Assembly (NCBI GenBank): GCA_017620255.1
Contig: JAFZQU010000019.1
Coordinates: 124,001-188,000 of the forward strand
Length of the DNA stretch: 64,000 bases
Source: Lachnospiraceae bacterium
GTDB taxonomy: Bacteria > Bacillota > Clostridia > Lachnospirales > Lachnospiraceae
Reading direction: 5' to 3'
Positions 1 to 7,477 of this stretch are shown here, piece after piece. Below the pieces are notes generated by a model. The model had not been told where the DNA came from. It did no database searches and saw nothing but the letters and a program-made list of their open reading frames with translations. The position numbers were made by a program, and so were the translations under genes. Position 1 is the stretch's first letter. Each line of letters starts with the position of its first letter.

Positions 1-240
1 TTCAGCCGCGACGTTGACGACTTCTTTGACGGTAAGAAGAACCGCGATTACGTTTCCTTAAACAACGTAGCCGGCGACGAGAACAAAGAAGCGATGAAGA
101 ACGTTGTGGAACAGGTCGCTGAGGAACTGCGCGAGAAAGCGGAGATGGACGATGAGACCGGTATCATCCGTGATGATTCCCAGGAGGCAGCTGATTTTGC
201 CTTCAAAGAATTCAAAGACGACGAAGAGCCGTTATCTTAA
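1..240 (+). CDS. C-terminal 79 residues of an unrecognised protein (5' end outside window)
   Basis: Frame 1 is open from the first base to a TAA at 238-240. The visible 79 residues are strongly acidic, rich in Asp, Glu and Lys, with no cysteine, no membrane segment and an acidic tail ending in Glu-Pro-Leu-Ser. The absence of stops, and a hairpin terminator about 20 bases after the stop, support a real gene end. I do not recognise the family from this fragment and assign no function. Confidence 0.6.
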   Translation, partial: FSRDVDDFFDGKKNRDYVSLNNVAGDENKEAMKNVVEQVAEELREKAEMDDETGIIRDDSQEAADFAFKEFKDDEEPLS

Positions 241-257
241 GGGATAACGATCCTATG

Positions 258-298
258 TAAAAATCAGGGGCCAACCGGTTCGGCTGCCCCTGATTTTT
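258..298 (+). terminator. Rho-independent terminator
   Basis: A near-perfect inverted repeat (AAAAATCAGGGG about 259-270 against CCCCTGATTTTT about 287-298) encloses a short GC-rich loop and ends in a T run. It follows the partial plus-strand gene and faces the 3' end of the minus-strand DUF2225 gene, so the A/T-flanked stem may work in both directions. Confidence 0.8.
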
Positions 299-320
299 CT
301 ATGTCTGTATTTACTTTTGT

Positions 321-1163
321 TTATCTGTTCTTCTGCTGCAGGATATCGTCTTTCAGATCCCTTGCTTTGTCCTTGATACGCGGGTTTGCTTTTGCATCCG
401 TTAAGATCCCTGCGATCAGCTTGGAAGCGATGTCATACTTCTCGAACTTGGTGGCCGTTACGGAGATGATGTAATCCACCGTCGACTCGTCCATGCCGCA
501 CATCGGGAAATCTTCCGTCTGTCTCGCGTTGATGAAACCGTCGAGTGCGTTCTGCAGAAGTTCCATCTCATCCTTTTTCAGTTCCGCCATCTGATCGTCG
601 TAATCCGGCAGATCGATGTCGAGCGCTTCCATCTTGGCACGCAGTACCCATGCAAGTTTCAGACAGAGATATGCTTTCTCGCTTGCTTTTGCACGCTTTA
701 CGATCGCATTTGCGAGTGCGAGCTGATAACGTTCGATCGCATCGTCATAGGAATAGTCCAGAAGATGCTTCAGACCGTGGAACGATGCGGAGATCTCCGA
801 CTTGATGAGTTTGGCCTGCGGCGGTGTGATCTTGTCGAAATAGCGTGTCAGCGCTGCATAGCCGCAACGCGGGCAGGCGATGATATCATACTTGATCGGA
901 TCGATCGGTTCATACTTAGGCCTGAGGTCTGAATCCTGACCGGTCATCTTTACCTTGTTCGCCTTCATGGTCGGATTGACGAATTCCTGATAGCAGACAG
1001 GGCAGGAATACTTCTTGTCAAACACGAAGTCCTCGATCGTAGGAGCCTTGGACTGGGCAGCAGCCTGTTTCTTCTGCTCCTCTTCTTTCTTCTCGGCACC
1101 GAATACATCCGCGCCTTCCAGATTTCCAAGTCCTAAATTTCCCAACCCGGATAATACACTCAT
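321..1163 (-). CDS. DUF2225 family zinc-binding-like protein
   Basis: A 280-aa cytoplasmic protein. After a Gly/Leu-rich then Lys/Gln-rich N-terminal stretch (about 1-40) come two Cys pairs, C54-x2-C57 and C97-x2-C100, in a segment typical of DUF2225, where they probably bind one zinc. The remainder is predicted helical with TPR-like character (residues about 115-270). The start is preceded by AAGGAGGAAG. The gene lies 30 bp behind glnS on the same strand, with no terminator between, so the two are probably co-transcribed. The molecular function of the family is not established. Confidence 0.8.
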   Translation of the reverse strand: MSVLSGLGNLGLGNLEGADVFGAEKKEEEQKKQAAAQSKAPTIEDFVFDKKYSCPVCYQEFVNPTMKANKVKMTGQDSDLRPKYEPIDPIKYDIIACPRCGYAALTRYFDKITPPQAKLIKSEISASFHGLKHLLDYSYDDAIERYQLALANAIVKRAKASEKAYLCLKLAWVLRAKMEALDIDLPDYDDQMAELKKDEMELLQNALDGFINARQTEDFPMCGMDESTVDYIISVTATKFEKYDIASKLIAGILTDAKANPRIKDKARDLKDDILQQKNR

Positions 1164-1193
1164 ACAATACTTCCTCCTTACACTTCCTAAGCC

Positions 1194-2891
1194 TTACTGC
1201 TGCGTGGGCAGCTTGAACGAACTCTTCAGGGATACGATGCGGTTGAACACGAGCGCATCCTCTTTGGAATCCCGCGCATCCACACAGAAAAATCCCTGTC
1301 TTACAAACTGAAAACTCTCGTACGGTTTTGCACCTTTTAAATTCTCTTCAAGATAGCATTCCGTCAGGACTTTGATGGAATCGGGGTTCAGGTTCAAAGA
1401 TCCGTCTTCCTTGTTGTAGACGCCCTTTTCCTCATCGACCAGATTCTCGTAGAGACGCACGCAGGCTTTGATCGCATGCGATGCATCGACCCAGTGGATC
1501 GTGCCCTTGACTTTGCGTTCGCAAAAACCGCTGCCGCTTCTGGTCGCGGGATCGTAAGTGCAGTGCACCACGCTCACCCTGCCGTTCTCGTCTTTTTCAA
1601 AACCCGTACAGGTTACAAAATACGCATTCATGAGACGCACTTCATTGCCCGGATAAAGCCTGAAATACTTCTTTACCGGCTCTTCCATAAAGTCGTCGCG
1701 TTCGATATAGAGTTCCCTGCCAAACGGCACCTGCCGGCTGCCAAGGGATTCATTCTCTAAGTTATTCGGTACCTCAAAATATTCCGTCTGCCCCTCGGGG
1801 TAATTGTCGATCACCAGCTTGATGGGATCAAGGATCGCCATCATGCGGGGACGCTTCAGTTTGAGGTCTTCGCGGATACAGTACTCAAGCATACCGTAAT
1901 CCACGGAGGAATTGGCTTTGGATACGCCGCACAGATCCACGAACTTCTGAATGGATTCCGGCGTAAAGCCGCGGCGCCTTAAGGCCGCGATGCTGACAAG
2001 GCGCGGATCATCCCAGCCGTCCACGATCTCATCTTCCACGAGTTTCTTGATGTAGCGTTTGCCCGTCACAACGTTGGTCAGGTAGAGCTTCGCAAACTCG
2101 ATCTGTTTGGGCGGATTGGGATATTCCAGTTCCTGTACCACCCAGTCATAGAGCGGTCTGTGATCTTCAAATTCCAGCGTGCAGATCGAATGCGTCACGC
2201 CTTCTTCCGCATCTTCGATCGGATGGGCAAAATCATACATCGGGTAGATGCACCACTTATCGCCTGTGTTGTGATGCGTCATATGCGCCACACGGTAGAT
2301 CACGGGATCGCGCATGTTGATATTCGGAGACGCCATGTCGATCTTGGCACGGAGCACCTTCTCGCCGTCCTCATACATGCCGTTCTTCATGTTCTCAAAC
2401 AGTTCCAGATTCTCTTCTACGCTCCGGTTCCTGTAAGGGGATTCTTTACCGGGCGTTTCAAAGGTACCGCGGTACTCACGGATCTCATCGGCTGTCAGGT
2501 CGCATACATAGGCCTTGCCTTTTTTGATCAGCTTGATCGCGCCTTCGTACATCTTGTCAAAATAATCGGACGCAAAATACAGCCTGTCTTCCCAGTCTGC
2601 GCCAAGCCACTTGACGTCTTCCTTGATCGATTCCACGAATTCGGTCTTCTCCTTCGTGGGGTTCGTATCGTCAAAGCGCAGATTGAACCGGCCGTTATAT
2701 TCCTGCGCCAGCCCGTAGTTTAAAAGTATGGATTTGGCATGTCCGATATGCAGATAGCCGTTCGGCTCAGGCGGGAACCTGGTGCAGACAGCCTTGCAAT
2801 GGCCCTCTTTCAGGTCCTCATCTATGATCTGTTCGATAAAGTTGCGGGAAACGGTTTCCTGACCGTCTTCTACGCGTAAATTCTCATCCAT
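1194..2891 (-). CDS. glnS: glutaminyl-tRNA synthetase
   Basis: Charges tRNA-Gln directly with glutamine in the cytoplasm. The 565-aa protein has the class I HIGH motif (residues 48-51, in [15 protein letters not shown]) and the GlnRS-type second signature, here VTGKRY followed by a WDDPR segment, and a C-terminal beta-barrel anticodon-binding region; E. coli GlnRS is 554 aa. I start at ATG 2891 rather than at an in-frame ATG 34 codons upstream, because the predicted promoter -10 at 2938-2943 would lie inside the longer version and the GlnRS homology begins here. Many Firmicutes make Gln-tRNA through GatCAB instead; a bacterial GlnRS in Clostridia is usually explained by horizontal acquisition. 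The DUF2225 gene follows 30 bp downstream. Confidence 0.95.
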   Translation of the reverse strand: MDENLRVEDGQETVSRNFIEQIIDEDLKEGHCKAVCTRFPPEPNGYLHIGHAKSILLNYGLAQEYNGRFNLRFDDTNPTKEKTEFVESIKEDVKWLGADWEDRLYFASDYFDKMYEGAIKLIKKGKAYVCDLTADEIREYRGTFETPGKESPYRNRSVEENLELFENMKNGMYEDGEKVLRAKIDMASPNINMRDPVIYRVAHMTHHNTGDKWCIYPMYDFAHPIEDAEEGVTHSICTLEFEDHRPLYDWVVQELEYPNPPKQIEFAKLYLTNVVTGKRYIKKLVEDEIVDGWDDPRLVSIAALRRRGFTPESIQKFVDLCGVSKANSSVDYGMLEYCIREDLKLKRPRMMAILDPIKLVIDNYPEGQTEYFEVPNNLENESLGSRQVPFGRELYIERDDFMEEPVKKYFRLYPGNEVRLMNAYFVTCTGFEKDENGRVSVVHCTYDPATRSGSGFCERKVKGTIHWVDASHAIKACVRLYENLVDEEKGVYNKEDGSLNLNPDSIKVLTECYLEENLKGAKPYESFQFVRQGFFCVDARDSKEDALVFNRIVSLKSSFKLPTQQ

Positions 2892-2937
2892 GCAGTTTTT
2901 CAACTCCCAAAAAATATTTATGCAAACCGCTTGTTTC

Positions 2938-2966
2938 ATTATACTTTGAAATGCGCCACAGTGCAA
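2938..2966 (-). promoter_or_regulatory. sigma-70 type promoter of glnS
   Basis: On the minus strand TTGCAC (2966-2961), a 17-bp spacer and TATAAT (2943-2938). It would give a leader of about 40 nt, too short for a T-box. Confidence 0.75.
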
Positions 2967-2974
2967 GTGATACC

Positions 2975-3003
2975 TTGTATTTATGTAAATCATAAGCTAT
3001 AAT
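2975..3003 (+). promoter_or_regulatory. sigma-70 type promoter of the 3043-5328 gene
   Basis: TTGTAT (2975-2980), a 17-bp spacer and TATAAT (2998-3003), about 33 bp before the RBS. It is back-to-back with the glnS promoter, so the two divergent transcripts share a very short control region. Confidence 0.7.
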
Positions 3004-3042
3004 CAGAACATGGGTTATGCCCATTGTAAGGGAGGGTTACGC

Positions 3043-5328
3043 ATGAATGTGAAAAAAGCACAGGCCGGTGAGGTTCTGTTCCCGGAAGGCGCACAGGATC
3101 ACCTGCTTTCCGTTGTTGCGGACGGCAAAGTGACCATAGAGAATAAAGCCGGCAAAGCCGTTGCCGAAAAAGGAAGCATTCTCGGTGTTCCGGAATCTTC
3201 CGCCGTTTTCTATCCGTACACCTGCACGGCTGCATCGGATGTGACGCTTTACCAGTATGACTACCAGTCCTATGACGATCTGAACGGCATGCTCACGACC
3301 AATCAGGATGCATGCGGCCTGATCGCCTGCCAGGTGGCGCAGGGGTTTGCCTCCTGGATCCAGACTTACATTTCCGTGCTCTCCGCAGCGCAATCCCTCT
3401 ATGACACGATCGACGAAGAATACGCGCAGTATAAGATGCTCTGCACTTCTTTGGAATGTACGCCCAAGGATCTGCCGGGTCTTGCGCAGTTATCCGATCT
3501 GCACGCCAAGACCGATATCGATGAATGGGTCGTGGACTACTACGCTTCCCTCGGCTCGTTTGCACCTGCCAAGTGGAAAGCCTTCTATGAAAAAGACGTC
3601 AAAGCCTGCGCCGGTTTCATCATCCGCTGCGGGCAGGACTTAAAAGACCTTCTCTCCTCGATCCAGGCGGTTGCCCTGCATCTGGATATGATCTGTGACC
3701 TGATCGTCAGCGAATACAAGGTCGATCTCTTTACGTTCTGTTTAGAGCTTATGGAAGATGCGATCGCAAAGGGTGCACCGTATGCCCCCGTATCTGCCGC
3801 GATCGAGCGCATCATCAACTGTGTCGAGCAGAATCCGTGTGTTGACCAGGATCTGGCACGCACGCGTTTTTCCGAATACCGCAATCTCCTGCCGAAACAG
3901 AAAGCGGAGACTTCGAAACTGAAGGTGGCAGGCGTGGACGAGGCGACCATCGAAAAGATCAAAGCCTCCCTGCAGGATTCCCTGGATACCATTCTGGATT
4001 ATGCGGAACTGGACGGCGATACCTGTTCCAAATTCCGCCAGCTGATCAAGAACTACTGTGCGGCCCCCGACCGTTCTTCCACGGAAGACAACGTGCGGCT
4101 GCTTCGTAAAAATCTCACGGCCGGCTTCTATGAGATCTATAAGAAGGCTTTCTTCAAGAGTCTTGGCGATCCGGCACTGCCGACCGAACTGAAGATGTTC
4201 TTCTATTTCGGTTACATGGATCCCTCGCTTTCGGGTATCGACAATGCGGTCTTTCTCTACATCCTGGCCGAGCAGATCACACCCGATCCGAAGAACATGA
4301 TCTTCACGTTCTATGAATGGCTCCGCCAGATCTACGACGGCAGAAAAGATCCCGGCGTCAATGAGTTTAACGAAGATTACATCACCTTCCTGCACAAGCA
4401 GAAAGTGGAAAAGAAGATCACGGAATCGGAAGAAGCCGCGGCCTTAAAAGACGGCGTTAAACGCGTCAACTACGAAATGGACAACATGTTCCGTTCCGTC
4501 AACAAGATCATCTCCGGACGCATCACGACCTTCTGCCCCGTCTTTTCGGATCATGAATTATACAGGCCGTTGGATGCCATGCTGGTAAAATACAGCGCGA
4601 TCAATGCGCTGATCGATAAGATCAGGGAGATTGATTTTTCCTGCTTCTATCGTGAAATGACCTATTCCGCACCCGAGCAGGGCGTGCAGAAAGAAGTGAT
4701 CCAGGTGGAAGTGCTGCCGGAGATCCTGCTGATGCCCGGTGCCGGCGCGCGCGGCAGTATGTGGCAGGAGATCACAGGCAAGAAGCGTACAAGCCCCGCA
4801 AGGTTTGCGCTGCCTATCTTCCTCGGCGAGGATCTGAACAAGATCATGGTGCGTCTGTGCGGCGAATTCCGCTGGGAACTGTGCAGAAGGATCCAGGGCG
4901 CGAGATGGAACGACCTTGGCGAGCGTTCACTGACCAGCGACTACTGCGATTACCTCGAGACCTACAAACGTTCCAAGGACCTGACGCCGGAAGCAAAGGA
5001 AAAGATCAAATCCTCCTATGCGAAATACCGCAACAGTTCCAAGGAAATGTTCGTGCACGACTACGTGGATTACGTGCTCTACGAAGGAGCGGGCTCGCTG
5101 CGTCTGAACAAACTGACGCGCGTCATCCTCTTCACCTACTGCCCGTTCTCCAAAGACATCCGCGAGCAGCTCTCGACCAACCAGATCTACAAGGAGATCG
5201 TGGACAAATACAACATCAAGCATGCACACACCCTGCATCTGTCGGATCTGTCCATGCAAAAGATCCAGAAATCGGGGCACCCCGTGCCGCAGCCGATCCT
5301 GGATCATCGTGCTTATCTTGAAAAATGA
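3043..5328 (+). CDS. large protein with a cyclic-nucleotide-binding-like N-terminal domain
   Basis: A 761-aa soluble protein with no signal peptide or membrane helix. Residues about 1-80 resemble the cNMP-binding beta-roll (a Gly-Glu-Val-Leu-Phe-x-Glu-Gly start and the short beta-strand/glycine turns of CRP-like sensors), but no helix-turn-helix follows. The remaining 680 residues are mostly helical and I do not recognise them. The ATG at 3043 is chosen because GGGAGGG lies 8 bases upstream; a longer in-frame ATG at 3010 has no RBS. It is transcribed divergently from glnS and converges on the glycosyltransferase gene only 6 bp away. The function is unknown; a ligand-sensing scaffold is a guess. 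Confidence 0.75.
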   Translation: MNVKKAQAGEVLFPEGAQDHLLSVVADGKVTIENKAGKAVAEKGSILGVPESSAVFYPYTCTAASDVTLYQYDYQSYDDLNGMLTTNQDACGLIACQVAQGFASWIQTYISVLSAAQSLYDTIDEEYAQYKMLCTSLECTPKDLPGLAQLSDLHAKTDIDEWVVDYYASLGSFAPAKWKAFYEKDVKACAGFIIRCGQDLKDLLSSIQAVALHLDMICDLIVSEYKVDLFTFCLELMEDAIAKGAPYAPVSAAIERIINCVEQNPCVDQDLARTRFSEYRNLLPKQKAETSKLKVAGVDEATIEKIKASLQDSLDTILDYAELDGDTCSKFRQLIKNYCAAPDRSSTEDNVRLLRKNLTAGFYEIYKKAFFKSLGDPALPTELKMFFYFGYMDPSLSGIDNAVFLYILAEQITPDPKNMIFTFYEWLRQIYDGRKDPGVNEFNEDYITFLHKQKVEKKITESEEAAALKDGVKRVNYEMDNMFRSVNKIISGRITTFCPVFSDHELYRPLDAMLVKYSAINALIDKIREIDFSCFYREMTYSAPEQGVQKEVIQVEVLPEILLMPGAGARGSMWQEITGKKRTSPARFALPIFLGEDLNKIMVRLCGEFRWELCRRIQGARWNDLGERSLTSDYCDYLETYKRSKDLTPEAKEKIKSSYAKYRNSSKEMFVHDYVDYVLYEGAGSLRLNKLTRVILFTYCPFSKDIREQLSTNQIYKEIVDKYNIKHAHTLHLSDLSMQKIQKSGHPVPQPILDHRAYLEK

Positions 5329-5334
5329 TTAATA

Positions 5335-6903
5335 TCAGAACAATCCCAACAGGAAGTAGATCATAAAGGAGCAGGCGCCAAAGACGGCGGTTGCTCCTGC
5401 TGTTATATGGAACAGGCATTTCTCTTTCTTCCCCGCAGGATCCGTATTCCCTGCATAGATCCCAAGCAGGAGCGCTTCAGCCACGATCGCGATCGCACCG
5501 TAGCGGAAATCCTGCGCGCTGAAATTGGAATAGGAAAGCGCGAAGCTTAAATAGCTGCCGACAACCGTCACGTAAAGCACGCCGAAAAGCCACTTCCATT
5601 CGCTCTTCAAACGTGTATCTTTCGGTAACAGCAGCATCACCGTTGCAAACAGTGCAAGTCCTGCCAGAATGAGCGCAGAGACAAACAAAAGCACCGCCGG
5701 AACTGTAAAGCCGCCCCACTGCTGCGAGTAATCATATTCGCCAAACAGCGAGGTCTTCATAAGCGCTAAGAAAATATTGTGTTCATAATAATCAGCCCCG
5801 TTTTCGATCATCGCCGGGAACACCGTTCCCATATGAAAGTCAAAGAACCGGTCCGCAAACGTCACGTTTTCGAACTGCTGGCCGACGCCCGGAATATAGT
5901 TGAGCGGCATGTCATAGAGCAGCTTGTTGCGCACGGTCCAGAACAGGCCGACCGGCACACAGATCACGCCAAACACGACATACTGCAAAAAGATCTTAAG
6001 CCTTGCGTCCTTTTCTTTGATCAGTTTATGCAGGAACAGGGCCGCGACCGCCGGTGCGATCAGTCCGCCCGAGAGTTTCGCAAACATCGCAAATCCGATA
6101 GAGAGCGCCAACAGCACGATCGTGATCACCTTCGGCCGTTTGTACCAGACGATCGCCAGATAGAGCGCAAACACCATCAGCACGAGCGAAAGCGCATCGT
6201 TGTTGATGCTGCCGGATAACAGGATGAAGATCGGATGCAGGGATACGATCGAAACCGCGATGCAACTTGCCCGCTCATTCATCTTAAGTTCCCTGCAGAT
6301 CTCATATGTTAAGAGCATCAGCGCGCCCATATAGAAGAACGTCAGAACCTGCACGTTTTCCTGCGCCTGCCGCTCGCTTAAGCCAAGGAACAGATTGATC
6401 CGCATCCAGATCCCCGAAAGGATATGGTGCAGCGGCGGCTGGAAGAATCCCCAGATGGACCGCGGATCAAAATCAGGCAACCTTAAGTGCGATACAAAGT
6501 ATTCGATATAAGCAGCCTGCCCTTCGCCGACATGGAAATCAACAACATCATGCTGCCTTTGCGCCACATGCGTGTAGAGAATATAGCACAGCTTCACGAA
6601 GATCCCGGAAATCATCACCGCGGGGATGAAGATTCCCGCCCGGTCCGCTGTTTCCGCACTCTTTCCGTCCGTTTGACCGGATTGGTCAGTGCCCGCAGAT
6701 CCGTCCTTTCCTTTTGTAAGGCATGTCGGACATACAAATACCGCTCCCGCAAGCAGCACAGTCAGCAGGATCGCAAGATAGAGCGGATCCCTAAGCGTCG
6801 CCTGCGTGGCCGGAATGCAGAACGCTGTAAACAGCGCCAGCGCCCCCAGCATCAGAAAAGGCCGTATATGAAATTGTTTTTTCTTATCATTATTCATCTG
6901 CAT
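5335..6903 (-). CDS. multispanning glycosyltransferase, GT39/PMT-like (ArnT/PMT_2 type)
   Basis: An integral membrane protein of about 522 aa with roughly a dozen hydrophobic helices. The first large external loop contains the acidic FHVGEGQAAY segment and the QPPLHH motif typical of GT39/PMT_2 enzymes, which move sugars from a polyprenyl-phosphate donor to proteins or lipids outside the membrane. The acceptor is unknown. The first ATG that can be on the transcript is 6903 (second at 6897), because a perfect-spacing promoter has its -10 at 6911-6916; ATGs further upstream lie in the promoter. No Shine-Dalgarno is visible, so the message may be leaderless. The 3' end converges on the cNMP-like gene with only 6 bp between the stops. 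Confidence 0.8.
   Translation of the reverse strand: MQMNNDKKKQFHIRPFLMLGALALFTAFCIPATQATLRDPLYLAILLTVLLAGAVFVCPTCLTKGKDGSAGTDQSGQTDGKSAETADRAGIFIPAVMISGIFVKLCYILYTHVAQRQHDVVDFHVGEGQAAYIEYFVSHLRLPDFDPRSIWGFFQPPLHHILSGIWMRINLFLGLSERQAQENVQVLTFFYMGALMLLTYEICRELKMNERASCIAVSIVSLHPIFILLSGSINNDALSLVLMVFALYLAIVWYKRPKVITIVLLALSIGFAMFAKLSGGLIAPAVAALFLHKLIKEKDARLKIFLQYVVFGVICVPVGLFWTVRNKLLYDMPLNYIPGVGQQFENVTFADRFFDFHMGTVFPAMIENGADYYEHNIFLALMKTSLFGEYDYSQQWGGFTVPAVLLFVSALILAGLALFATVMLLLPKDTRLKSEWKWLFGVLYVTVVGSYLSFALSYSNFSAQDFRYGAIAIVAEALLLGIYAGNTDPAGKKEKCLFHITAGATAVFGACSFMIYFLLGLF
5367..5398. terminator. possible terminator hairpin inside the 3' end of the glycosyltransferase gene
   Basis: AGGAGCA (5367-5373) pairs with TGCTCCT (5392-5398), with a further CGCC/GGCG inner stem. 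There is no clear T tract on either strand. It may serve the plus-strand cNMP-like gene, which has no other terminator before the convergent gene. Confidence 0.3.
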
Positions 6904-6910
6904 ATACACT

Positions 6911-6939
6911 ATCATATTGACAGATCCGGAAAAAGTCAA
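6911..6939 (-). promoter_or_regulatory. strong promoter of the GT39-like gene
   Basis: TTGACT (6939-6934), exactly 17 bp, then TATGAT (6916-6911) on the minus strand. The start point would fall at about 6903-6905, on or next to the first ATG. Confidence 0.75.
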
Positions 6940-6997
6940 ACGCCCACGCATCCAAAGCCCTCTTGAACCATACTTTCCAAACCTTGTTTTTCCCGTC

Positions 6998-7226
6998 TAC
7001 GTGTGTCACGCGACATTTTCGCATTTTACACGTAGTTTTTCGACGGTTTTCGCTCACTCCTACGTGTAAATGGTTTGATTTTACTGATTTACACGTAGTT
7101 TTTCACCGATTCGATGCTAAAACTACGTGTATAAACATGGGTTATCATACATTTACACGTAGTCTCCCCCAGATCATGCCCAAAAACTACGTGTATAAAC
7201 ATGGGTTATCATACTTTTACACGTAG
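6998..7226. repeat. array 1 of alternating CACGTAG/CTACGTG half-sites (about 64-bp unit)
   Basis: Eight 7-bp half-sites alternate orientation: CTACGTG starts at 6998, 7060, 7123 and 7187; CACGTAG starts at 7029, 7092, 7156 and 7220. Intervals are 31, 31, 32, 31, 33, 31 and 33 bp. The last two full units also share the linker GGGTTATCA and flanking T and A runs, so that each CACGTAGTTT...AAACTACGTG pair can form a hairpin. The array fills much of the 6952-7477 gap between the divergent glycosyltransferase and purF-like genes. The same unit recurs at 40112-40535. It is not a CRISPR array and does not code. Confidence 0.9.
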
Positions 7227-7263
7227 CACAATTTTTTTTGCCCTGCAGGCAAAATTATTCAAA

Positions 7264-7292
7264 TTGAAAACTGATTTCACGCGTGCTATTCT
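7264..7292 (+). promoter_or_regulatory. possible promoter of the purF-like gene
   Basis: TTGAAA (7264-7269), a 17-bp spacer and TATTCT (7287-7292), a moderate match. It would leave a leader of about 180 nt that contains the 3 x 31 bp repeat. Confidence 0.35.
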
Positions 7293-7347
7293 CTATTATG
7301 TATGATATGACCGATTCGTTCACCGGCCAAGGTATGCAGTTTTCGAA

Positions 7348-7440
7348 AACGGGCAAAGCGCAAAGGACGACCGGGCATAACGGGCAAAGTGCAATGGACG
7401 AACATGCATAACGGGCAAAGTGCAATGGACGAACATGCAT
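7348..7440. repeat. three tandem 31-bp repeats in the purF-like leader
   Basis: Three head-to-tail 31-bp copies begin at 7348, 7379 and 7410. Each opens with AACGGGCAAAG and ends in GCAT; copies 2 and 3 are identical and copy 1 differs at several positions. The block ends 37 bp before the ATG at 7478, just ahead of the RBS AGGAG. Position suggests a regulatory role, but no known operator is recognised. Confidence 0.85.
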
Positions 7441-7477
7441 AAAATAAATCAAGACAACAGGAAACAGGAGTAAACAA

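Noticed and set aside
1476..2723. Plus-strand open frames opposite glnS and many similar frames opposite other genes
   Set aside because: They are antisense shadows of conserved genes, without RBS or family motifs.
2892..2940. T-box leader of glnS
   Set aside because: The leader from the predicted promoter is only about 40 nt and lacks the T-box sequence and terminator.
2892..2993. 34-residue N-terminal extension of GlnRS
   Set aside because: It would contain the predicted -10 and lies outside the family homology.
6963..7226. 87-aa open frame across array 1
   Set aside because: It only reads the repeat units, has no RBS, and the 62-64 bp period does not preserve frame.
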